Under the pieces are notes generated by a model. The model worked only from the letters and a program-made list of their open reading frames with translations. It searched no databases and had not been told where the DNA came from. The position numbers and the translations under genes are program-made. 7,660 nucleotides of DNA from Actinomycetota bacterium (GTDB lineage: Bacteria > Actinomycetota > Acidimicrobiia > Acidimicrobiales > Ilumatobacteraceae). Location of the stretch: assembly GCA_026393655.1 (NCBI GenBank), contig JAPKZT010000108.1:1-7660 (forward strand), written 5' to 3'. Below, piece by piece: positions 1 through 5,700 of this stretch; the first letter of the stretch is position 1, and every line of letters starts with the position of its first letter.

Positions 1-1604
1 CAAAGTGGCTCGTTGGAATGGGTTGGATTTCGAATAACGGAATTCAAATACTCGAAACTCCAATGGCGGTTCAAATCGCAATTGTTTATAACTATTTAGG
101 CTTCATGATCTTGCCGTTATTTGTTGCACTTGACCGAATCGATGTGCGAATGCGAGAGGCGAGTAAAGATCTTGGTGCGGGTCGCATTGCGACATTCATG
201 GGTGTCACATTGCCACTTGCTGGCCCAGGCATCGTGGCTGGCGTGTTGTTGACGTTTATTCCTATGTGCGGAGATTATGTCACCGCAACGGTTTTGGGTG
301 GCGCAAAAGGAAACATGATAGGCGCAATGATCGCATCGCAATTTAGTGGTGCGCAGAATTGGCCTTTGGGTTCGGCGATGGCAATATTGATGATCGCCGC
401 CGTGCTCTTGGCACTAATAATTGGGTTTGTCGTAACTTGGCTTGCGCCTCGAGTTGCAATGTTGGCGTCTCCAGTTATCCAAATTATACGACGAGCAATA
501 TACGAGCGATCAGTTGCCCGCAGACAAATAGTTAAACAAGAGTTTCGTACGAAGTTTGAAGCGTTACCAAAGGTGTTGTCGGCATGGACTGTTTTAGTTT
601 TGATATTTTTATTTATTCCAATTTTGCTTGTGTTCCTTCATTCATTTAACTACGGCGGCTCGTTTACAATCTGGTCAGGGAGAGCAAGCACGAAATGGTG
701 GGGAGAATTGTTTAATGGCGGTGTGATGGTCGCAGTGCTAATTCGATTCGCTGTTGTCGTTATCGCGGCATTGATTTTTGTTCGATTCAATAGACGTCGA
801 GAAAGTTTCTCAAAAAGAGTTTTGTCACTAGTCATGCCTTTGGCGTTTGTTTTCGCTGTAATTCTTAATGGACTGCTCACACAGTGGTATCGCACGATTT
901 TTGACTTCGCAGGTATCGGTGATTCAATTCGAAATTCGTTCATCGCTGCTTTCGGCGCAACAGTTATCGCAGTACTTATCGGAGGTATGTCTGGTGTCGC
1001 CTTGGCGCGCCGACCAGGTAGTTGGACAAAGTTTTTTATGGCGACTGTATTTTTGATTTTGGTAACGCCTGAGATCATGGACGCAATTGCGCTTGCTACT
1101 TGGTTTCCAAGAATAAAAGCAATACCAATTGTCGGCGTTATTTTTACAAGTGGTTGGGGTCCATTTAATGGTGGCATCAACAAGCTGTGGGTGGGTCAGT
1201 CGTTGTATGCAAGTGCCGTCGTTACATTGATTGTTCGCGCCAGACTTTCTGGAATTGACGAATCGCTTGAAGAAGCTGCGGGCGATCTTGGTGCGCCACC
1301 GGGCCGTGCTTTTCGTCAAATTACTCTGCCATTGATTGCATCGGCAATGGTTGCTGGTGCTTTGTTGTCGTTTGCACTTTGTCTTGACAACGCCGTTATT
1401 TCAACTTTGATCAGTGAAGCCGGGTCAACTACTTTCCCAGTTGCGTTGCTTGGCGCAACAAGGAGCACGATTAAACCGTTCTGGGGAGTGGGTGCTGTGT
1501 TGTTATTTGTTGTGACGCTCAGTGCACTTTGGTTCTTGGCTGTAATCTTGCGTCGCGGTGGAGATTCTGCGAGCAAGATCGCCGCTACATTTACTGGTTC
1601 TTAG
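1..1604 (+). CDS. Fused PotB-PotC type ABC transporter permease (5' partial)
   Basis: This is a membrane permease of the spermidine/putrescine ABC importer family, with both permease subunits joined in one chain. The frame is open to the left edge (first full codon at base 3), so the N-terminus is missing and the ATG at 18 is internal. Counting from that ATG, the PotB-like half runs to about residue 150 and has an EAA loop at 47-67 (EAxxDLGA...TLPL), which contacts the ATPase. A basic linker (about 151-186) follows. The PotC-like half (187-515) has its own EAA loop at 419-439 with the same EAAxDLGA...TLPL pattern. Two extra hydrophobic segments (about 236-256 and 268-287), separated by a basic loop, lie between the first PotC helix and the usual second one. 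The ATPase and substrate-binding protein are probably upstream, outside the window. The substrate (polyamine or another small solute) cannot be read from the sequence. Confidence 0.88.
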   Translation, partial: KWLVGMGWISNNGIQILETPMAVQIAIVYNYLGFMILPLFVALDRIDVRMREASKDLGAGRIATFMGVTLPLAGPGIVAGVLLTFIPMCGDYVTATVLGGAKGNMIGAMIASQFSGAQNWPLGSAMAILMIAAVLLALIIGFVVTWLAPRVAMLASPVIQIIRRAIYERSVARRQIVKQEFRTKFEALPKVLSAWTVLVLIFLFIPILLVFLHSFNYGGSFTIWSGRASTKWWGELFNGGVMVAVLIRFAVVVIAALIFVRFNRRRESFSKRVLSLVMPLAFVFAVILNGLLTQWYRTIFDFAGIGDSIRNSFIAAFGATVIAVLIGGMSGVALARRPGSWTKFFMATVFLILVTPEIMDAIALATWFPRIKAIPIVGVIFTSGWGPFNGGINKLWVGQSLYASAVVTLIVRARLSGIDESLEEAAGDLGAPPGRAFRQITLPLIASAMVAGALLSFALCLDNAVISTLISEAGSTTFPVALLGATRSTIKPFWGVGAVLLFVVTLSALWFLAVILRRGGDSASKIAATFTGS

Positions 1605-1635
1605 ACCGTTAACGAATTGTATTCGTGAATTAAGC

Positions 1636-1641
1636 AGGTGA
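1636..1641 (+). promoter_or_regulatory. Ribosome binding site supporting an ATT start
   Basis: AGGTGA matches six consecutive bases of the ideal GGAGGTGA sequence. It ends four bases before the ATT at 1646, a normal spacing. No ATG, GTG or TTG lies in frame between the upstream stop (TAA at 1631-1633) and the start of the J domain, so this site is the main argument for ATT initiation. Confidence 0.55.
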
Positions 1642-1645
1642 AAAT

Positions 1646-2254
1646 ATTTCAAATCATTATGAAATACTCGGTGTCAAACCATCTGCAACCATAAAAGAAA
1701 TTCGTGGCGCGCATCGATCGATGGTGCGCAAACTTCACCCAGATGCAGGTGGGCTAGAGACCGCAGATTTTTCTTTGGCCCTTGCTGCGGTCAGCGAGGC
1801 GTGGAGCGTTCTTGGCAACACGACTAGTCGTCGACTGTATGACGAATCGCTAACTGCGAAATCTAGATACCGACAGGCGCCTAATCCAAAAAAGCAAAGT
1901 ACTGTTGAATTTGCTGATGAATTCGCTGATGAACCCGAATTTGAAATACCACGTGTAGTTGTTAGAGCGAAAGTTCCATGGCGATTTATGTTGTCTCTAG
2001 TCGCTGTCGGAGCGCTGTTAATTTTGTTTCTGCACTCAACTGCATCTTCAAATATTCAGCAAGGACCAGATTCACTGATTCAAAGTGGGTCGTGTGTGGC
2101 ATTTGACTCAACTCAAGCCGTATACGAGGTATCTTGCGATGGCCCGAACGATGGGGTGGTTAGGCAGTTGATTGGTTTTGACAGGACTTGCTCAAGTGAC
2201 ACATTTGGTTATCGCGATCGTCAAGGAATGGGAATCGCATGTCTAGAACCCTGA
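1646..2254 (+). CDS. Membrane-anchored J-domain protein with 4-Cys C-terminal domain
   Basis: The protein is 202 residues if it starts at ATT 1646, reading MSNHYEILGV, the usual opening of a J domain. The HPD motif that stimulates Hsp70 ATPase is at residues 31-33 and the domain runs to about 65. An acidic linker with a repeated EFAD unit follows (about 88-100), then one transmembrane helix (about 110-130). The C-terminal region (131-202) has four cysteines (140, 154, 172, 199) and a CDGPNDGVV motif, recalling small septum-formation/LppU-like extracytoplasmic domains. With the J domain in the cytoplasm, the Cys region would lie outside, where two disulfides are possible. A start at ATG 1721 would delete helices I and II up to just before HPD, so it is unlikely. 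It follows the permease gene after 41 bases and precedes the DUF3499 gene by 19. The client and cellular role are unknown; this is not canonical DnaJ, which would have a Gly/Phe region and zinc fingers. Confidence 0.8.
   Translation: MSNHYEILGVKPSATIKEIRGAHRSMVRKLHPDAGGLETADFSLALAAVSEAWSVLGNTTSRRLYDESLTAKSRYRQAPNPKKQSTVEFADEFADEPEFEIPRVVVRAKVPWRFMLSLVAVGALLILFLHSTASSNIQQGPDSLIQSGSCVAFDSTQAVYEVSCDGPNDGVVRQLIGFDRTCSSDTFGYRDRQGMGIACLEP
1907..1930 (+). repeat. 12-base tandem duplication in J-domain protein linker
   Basis: Two adjacent 12-base units, gaatttgctgat and gaattcgctgat, differ at one base and both encode EFAD. They keep frame and lengthen the acidic linker between the J domain and the membrane helix. 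This looks like a recent slippage duplication. Confidence 0.8.
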
Positions 2255-2261
2255 TGCGGTC

Positions 2262-2267
2262 TATTGT
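2262..2267 (+). promoter_or_regulatory. Probable -10 element for leaderless DUF3499 mRNA
   Basis: TATTGT sits six bases before the ATG at 2274, so transcription would start at or next to the A of ATG. No Shine-Dalgarno sequence fits the start. The -35 region shows nothing clear. The same geometry appears in front of pepF (7510-7515). Leaderless mRNAs are common in Actinobacteria; use of this site is inferred. Confidence 0.45.
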
Positions 2268-2273
2268 TTAGGC

Positions 2274-2924
2274 ATGTCGCGTCACTGTAAACGTCCCGGC
2301 TGTTCAAAAGTCGGGGAGATTATCTATGAAGTTGATCTGCGACGGTTGCTGGTGACGATCGACTTCCCTGATTTAAACGACCTGACACCAATAAACCTTT
2401 TATGTCGTCGACACGCTGATTCTCTTACCGTTCCAAAAGGTTGGATAATAATTAATAATCGTGAGGAGGTTCAGCGACTATTTAGTGCACCAGTTACGCA
2501 GCAACTCATAAAAAATAGTTCACAAAAAGTTATTAAGAGCCAAAAAGTTTCTGACTTCAATGAATCTAAAAAAGATCAGATGGTTATGGCGAATTTATTT
2601 GATTTAGTAATCGACGAGCATGAATTTGAGACGATGAACCGCGAAGGCGCTGACAGTGTTGTTGAGATTGGGGTTGAAATTCGGGTTGAAAGTAGGGCTG
2701 AAAGTGCTGTTGATTTAACTGCAGAACTTGCTCAATTAATGGATGCTCATGAGACCGAAGCAATGCCATGGACGCCGCAGTTTGATCGCTCTGGTGACTT
2801 GAACGGAAAACTGCGAGCCCGCGGACGATTGCTGGGCCGGGCTTTTGGTCACAGTGATATTGACGGTCGCGATCCGAATCATGATTACAGCCATGATCAC
2901 GATCAGTCGCACTCAGAGTTCTAA
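2274..2924 (+). CDS. DUF3499 family protein, long form with His/Asp-rich tail
   Basis: This belongs to an actinobacterial family of unknown function. The N-terminal 63 residues carry the family pattern: Cys5 and Cys10 in CKRPGC, then Cys44 and His47 in CRRHAD, followed by LTVPKGW. The Cys/Cys/Cys/His set could bind zinc; that is inferred. The protein is 216 residues, whereas members I recall are nearer 120. The extra part is a Lys/Ser-rich stretch (about 80-102), an acidic region with a four-residue repeat (130-153), a basic segment RARGRLLGRAFG (about 181-192) and a tail with five histidines and many aspartates (193-216). No signal peptide or membrane helix is visible, so it is probably cytoplasmic. 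It starts 19 bases after the J-domain gene, apparently from its own promoter. Function is not known. Confidence 0.82.
   Translation: MSRHCKRPGCSKVGEIIYEVDLRRLLVTIDFPDLNDLTPINLLCRRHADSLTVPKGWIIINNREEVQRLFSAPVTQQLIKNSSQKVIKSQKVSDFNESKKDQMVMANLFDLVIDEHEFETMNREGADSVVEIGVEIRVESRAESAVDLTAELAQLMDAHETEAMPWTPQFDRSGDLNGKLRARGRLLGRAFGHSDIDGRDPNHDYSHDHDQSHSEF
2661..2720 (+). repeat. Degenerate 12-base tandem repeat (4-residue units) in DUF3499 gene
   Basis: Five in-frame 12-base units encode VEIG, VEIR, VESR, AESA and VDLT (residues 130-149), and a weaker sixth, AELA, follows. The first three units are closest at the DNA level (gttgagattggg, gttgaaattcgg, gttgaaagtagg). The period is four residues with alternating acidic and aliphatic positions, pointing to slippage expansion of a low-complexity acidic segment. 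Confidence 0.75.
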
Positions 2925-2932
2925 TCGATTTG

Positions 2933-2940
2933 TAGTTAGG
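2933..2940 (+). promoter_or_regulatory. TAGTTAGG element before SRPBCC start, weak RBS
   Basis: TAGTTAGG ends seven bases before the ATG at 2948. Its AGG could act as a minimal Shine-Dalgarno core. The identical 8-mer occurs at nearly the same distance before the glycosyltransferase-like gene on the other strand (5678-5685). A function beyond ribosome binding is speculative. Confidence 0.3.
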
Positions 2941-2947
2941 CGTTGCG

Positions 2948-3400
2948 ATGGATGTTACGGCGAATGTTGAAGTGCCAGTTTCGGCTGAAAAACTTTTCAA
3001 CTATGTTTCTGATCTTCAAAATTACGAGTCATGGTTAGAGATGGTGTACAGCGTGAAGTCAAGTGACCAAGACTCGTCTAGTTCGCAAGACTTGAAATTT
3101 TGGACAGTCGAACTTCGCGCACGCCTCGGTCCATTTGCGAGGTCGAAGCGTTTGCGAATGGTTCGAACTAGATACGAGGCGCCTTATTCGGTTATTTTTG
3201 AACGCGCCGAAAATGACGGGCGGGATCATTCGGCATGGGTGCTTGGCGCAACGGTTTCTCAAACTGTAAGCGGTTCGTTGCTACAAACGAATTTGCATTA
3301 TTCGGGATCTCTATTTACGGGGGGATTGCTAGAACGTGCGCTAGCCGATCAGATTAAACAGGGTCGAGAGAAACTTATCCAACTACTGAGCGAGAACTAA
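2948..3400 (+). CDS. SRPBCC (START/polyketide cyclase-like) family protein
   Basis: This 150-residue protein has the single-domain helix-grip fold pattern, a hydrophobic ligand cavity closed by a long C-terminal helix. The first strand MDVTANVEVPVSAEKLFNYV, the DLQNYESWLEMV segment, the central LGPFARSKRLRMVRT and GRDHSAWVL stretches and the final amphipathic helix (about 128-149) match a conserved group of actinobacterial SRPBCC proteins. No catalytic residues can be assigned, so lipid or small hydrophobic ligand binding is only the family expectation. No signal peptide or membrane helix is seen. It follows the DUF3499 gene after 23 bases and may be co-transcribed with it. Its last 26 bases overlap the end of rlmN on the opposite strand. 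A toxin of the RatA type seems unlikely given the context, but is not excluded. Confidence 0.82.
   Translation: MDVTANVEVPVSAEKLFNYVSDLQNYESWLEMVYSVKSSDQDSSSSQDLKFWTVELRARLGPFARSKRLRMVRTRYEAPYSVIFERAENDGRDHSAWVLGATVSQTVSGSLLQTNLHYSGSLFTGGLLERALADQIKQGREKLIQLLSEN
3375..3400. other. Convergent 3' overlap of SRPBCC and rlmN genes
   Basis: The SRPBCC stop codon (TAA, 3398-3400) lies inside rlmN, and the rlmN stop (TAA, read from 3377 to 3375) lies inside the SRPBCC gene. There is no intergenic space for a shared terminator, so each transcript probably runs antisense into the other gene. Confidence 0.9.
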
Positions 3401-4442
3401 GCGTTACCGGTTGGCCAGCAGCCAATTGACCGCAGGCTGCAGCGATATCGGTGCCGCGGTTGCGGCGCACTGTTGCGTTAACACCAAGGTCTTCAAGTTG
3501 CATCGCAAACTCACGAACATCTTCTGGGGCTGTGCCTTTGGTCAGATAGCCCGGTGTCGGATTTAGTGGAATCAAATTCACGTGAGCGCTGGGTTTTAGG
3601 CTCTTGCAAAGTTTGGCGAGTTCGCGAGCGTCGCGTGGTGTGTCATTGACATCCTTGATAAGTGCCCACTCAAAACTTATACGTCGATTCTTTTTGGCTA
3701 GATATTTTCGACATGCCTGCATTAAATCTTCGATTGGGTATCGCTTGTTGATCGGCACAAGTTCGTTGCGAAGTTCGTTACGTGCAGCATGCAGTGAGAC
3801 GGCGAGATTAACGGGCAATGGACGATCGGCGAGCGTATTGATGCCTGGGATAATTCCAACAGTAGAAATTGTTAGATGTCGAGCTGAGATACCTATGGCT
3901 TCGTGAATACGAGTAACCGCTTGCCACACTGCTTCTTCGTTGGCTAATGGTTCGCCCATTCCCATGAATACGACATTGGCGAGCCGTTGATCGCGCGCTG
4001 CACTTGTTCTCGCTGCGTGAACAACTTGTTCAACAATTTCGCCTGAAGTTAACTGTCGAGTGAAACCTGCTTGGCCCGTTGCGCAAAACCCACATGCCAT
4101 TGCGCAGCCGGCTTGCGTGCTGACGCAAACTGTTGCTCGGTCGGCGTAATGCATCAGTACCGATTCAATTTTGTGGCCACCATTTGCGAGTTGCCATAAA
4201 AATTTGGTCGTATCTCCGCGATCGCTAACACTCGAAGTGACAGGCACGAGACTGCTCGGCAGTGCTTCGTCTAATCGTGTGCGAAGATCTTTAGAGACTG
4301 TAGTGATCCCGAGTGGCTCTTGAAATTCGGTATACAGACCTTGCCAAACTTGGTCGAGGCGATATTTCGGTGCGTCACCAAGCAGAGTTGCAATTTCTTC
4401 ACGACTCGCGTCATAGCGCGACTTGATTAATTTCTCAGTCAC
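3375..4442 (-). CDS. rlmN: Dual-specificity RNA methyltransferase RlmN
   Basis: RlmN is a radical SAM enzyme that methylates C2 of adenine 2503 in 23S rRNA and, in studied bacteria, adenine 37 in some tRNAs. The 355-residue protein is of normal family length. The iron-sulfur cluster ligands are Cys113, Cys117 and Cys120 (CAMACGFC), followed by ATGQAGF. The FMGMGEPLAN motif (159-168) and the STVGI and VSLHA stretches belong to the SAM-binding barrel. Cys337 in AAACGQL corresponds to the conserved C-terminal cysteine that forms the methyl-carrying intermediate, so the enzyme should be active. RlmN rather than Cfr is favoured by overall similarity and housekeeping context. Translation starts at GTG, with GAGGAA five bases upstream. 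The gene lies 15 bases behind the TIGR04372-like gene and is probably co-transcribed with it. Confidence 0.96.
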   Translation of the reverse strand: MTEKLIKSRYDASREEIATLLGDAPKYRLDQVWQGLYTEFQEPLGITTVSKDLRTRLDEALPSSLVPVTSSVSDRGDTTKFLWQLANGGHKIESVLMHYADRATVCVSTQAGCAMACGFCATGQAGFTRQLTSGEIVEQVVHAARTSAARDQRLANVVFMGMGEPLANEEAVWQAVTRIHEAIGISARHLTISTVGIIPGINTLADRPLPVNLAVSLHAARNELRNELVPINKRYPIEDLMQACRKYLAKKNRRISFEWALIKDVNDTPRDARELAKLCKSLKPSAHVNLIPLNPTPGYLTKGTAPEDVREFAMQLEDLGVNATVRRNRGTDIAAACGQLAAGQPVTLSSRSVVG

Positions 4443-4447
4443 TGAAT

Positions 4448-4453
4448 TTCCTC
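4448..4453 (-). promoter_or_regulatory. Ribosome binding site for rlmN
   Basis: GAGGAA on the minus strand ends five bases before the GTG at 4442 and lies in the 15-base gap after the upstream stop codon. It is the clearest Shine-Dalgarno sequence in the window, fixes the GTG start and fits translation as a downstream gene of an operon. Confidence 0.7.
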
Positions 4454-4457
4454 AAAG

Positions 4458-5669
4458 TCACAATAAATCTTGATATTTTCTCAAGAACGAAGGCGAAATT
4501 CGAACTAGAGGGTTTTTCTCAAGTCGTGTTTCGGGCGGATAACAATTATAGAACTTTGTTTGCAGTTCTTCATCAAAATCAGATAGTTCAAGTTTCCCGT
4601 CAATCCAGTCGTTCATTTCAATGACTGCGTTGAGAATTTCTTCTGGAGTGTTAGGCACGGGTTCTAACCCGAGGCTGGCTAAGACTTTATCGTCAGCCCA
4701 TCTTTGGCCACCCGTTGCCATTTCACTGAACGGAGTCAACTTAGACTTTTGTTTGCTCTGAAGTAGTCGAAGTATCCAAATATGTTTAGATCCTTGAGAC
4801 CTAATATCGTCGTGATACCCGAATTCATAACAGTCCCCGTAGATTACTGAGATATTAGAGCAAGCTGAAAATATCCAGTGACCGGACGCGCCACAAAAAG
4901 TAAATTTACAGCCTCTTCCTAGAACAACATCGCCAAGTTCAGATCTGGCTTCCGTGGCATAATCAATTATTAATTTGTGTCGTTCTTTTGGCAACGGCGC
5001 GCTGACAACCAATCCCACCCGAACTACACAAATGCCCAAATTTGCCAGATGTGTTGCGACAATCATGTAGTTAGCGATGTCAACATTGCGTGAATCTTCT
5101 GCTTGATGTGAAAAATCTTGACCGTAGCCAGATTGAAGTGTTATCGTTTTGTAGTAAGCAGCTTCCCTTAATCCGAGACAAACATATTGAGCATCTTTCG
5201 GAATGCCAAGACTCTGGCGGAGTCTGTGTCCAAACTTGAGCTCGTCATCGGTGAGCGTCGTAGCCGGTTTGGCCTGCCAGAGATGTGGCAAGTCTGTTAA
5301 CTCTGGAGTGAAGCGGTGCTTTAGAAGTACGGATACCATACCAAACGCTGATCTAATTATCTTCGGAAAGTGCGAATCAATAATGATTGAATATCGCCGG
5401 TACACAGTGCGTACTGCTTCGTTGGGTGTGGGGGCAGGCATTACGAAAATCATTTTGTATTTTCTGTTGAGTTGATTCGCGTTTCGGAGATGTAGCTCCA
5501 TTGGACGCATATATTGTGTAATTCGTCCCTTGTTTGATAGACCCACAATATAAATCGGTCTAAAAATATTTATTATTTCTATGCACAGCCAAAATACGAG
5601 TGCTAACGGCGCGGCTAGGACGAAGCGAAGAACATACCCGAAGCTACGACCGCGAAAGTATTTCAGCAT
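4458..5669 (-). CDS. TIGR04372-like putative glycosyltransferase
   Basis: The 403-residue protein resembles the TIGR04372 family, putative glycosyltransferases usually met in surface polysaccharide clusters; assignment is from remembered motifs. Numbered from the TTG at 5672, these are CLGLREAAYY (165-174), DSRNVDIANY (193-202), LGICVVRVG (212-220), IIDYA (235-239), GCKFTFCGASGHW (254-266) and the C-terminal ISPSFLRKY (392-400). A hydrophobic segment at about 14-38 suggests N-terminal membrane anchoring with the body in the cytoplasm. ATG 5669 is preferred, with an in-frame TTG one codon upstream as the alternative; no strong RBS decides. The gene sits between pepF (31-base gap) and rlmN (15-base gap), with no other polysaccharide gene visible. 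Two 60-base rows counted by hand (4741, 4801) give 35-40% GC, lower than in pepF, compatible with acquisition by transfer. Acceptor and donor sugars are unknown. Confidence 0.72.
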   Translation of the reverse strand: MLKYFRGRSFGYVLRFVLAAPLALVFWLCIEIINIFRPIYIVGLSNKGRITQYMRPMELHLRNANQLNRKYKMIFVMPAPTPNEAVRTVYRRYSIIIDSHFPKIIRSAFGMVSVLLKHRFTPELTDLPHLWQAKPATTLTDDELKFGHRLRQSLGIPKDAQYVCLGLREAAYYKTITLQSGYGQDFSHQAEDSRNVDIANYMIVATHLANLGICVVRVGLVVSAPLPKERHKLIIDYATEARSELGDVVLGRGCKFTFCGASGHWIFSACSNISVIYGDCYEFGYHDDIRSQGSKHIWILRLLQSKQKSKLTPFSEMATGGQRWADDKVLASLGLEPVPNTPEEILNAVIEMNDWIDGKLELSDFDEELQTKFYNCYPPETRLEKNPLVRISPSFLRKYQDLL

Positions 5670-5677
5670 CAACCGTA

Positions 5678-5685
5678 CCTAACTA
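5678..5685 (-). promoter_or_regulatory. TAGTTAGG element before glycosyltransferase-like start
   Basis: On the minus strand TAGTTAGG lies eight bases before ATG 5669 and five before TTG 5672. The AGG could be a minimal ribosome binding core, with spacing that favours the ATG. It is identical to the 8-mer at 2933-2940. Confidence 0.3.
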
Positions 5686-5700
5686 TTCGCCAGCAATTAG

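Noticed and set aside
650..1319. Two long minus-strand open frames antisense to the permease gene
   Set aside because: Their translations are basic, low-complexity and show no family pattern. The plus-strand frame has clear permease motifs throughout, so these are shadows.
1612..1626. Inverted repeat acgaat-tgt-attcgt after the permease stop as a terminator
   Set aside because: The stem has only six mostly A-T pairs with a three-base loop and no T-tract, and lies just upstream of the next gene. Too weak to call.
1721..1723. ATG 1721 as the start of the J-domain gene
   Set aside because: It would remove the first helices of the J domain just before HPD, while the upstream in-frame sequence matches a J domain perfectly. 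There is also no good ribosome binding site before it.
2584..3000. 138-codon minus-strand open frame rich in Gln, His and Ser across the DUF3499 tail
   Set aside because: It is the antisense reading of the acidic repeat and His/Asp tail. There is no ribosome binding site, and it spans the start of the SRPBCC gene.
2948..3400. SRPBCC protein as a RatA-type toxin with a partner antitoxin
   Set aside because: There is no RatB-like or SmpB/ssrA neighbour, and the sequence resembles the larger group of actinobacterial ligand-binding SRPBCC proteins.
3411..3425. Inverted repeat ttggc-cagca-gccaa just after the SRPBCC stop as a terminator
   Set aside because: The five-pair stem is inside rlmN coding sequence and no T-tract follows on the plus strand. 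Factor-independent termination is not supported.
3375..4442. Cfr antibiotic-resistance methyltransferase instead of RlmN
   Set aside because: Cfr shares the cysteine motifs, but the sequence fits the general RlmN pattern and sits in a housekeeping locus with no resistance or mobile context.
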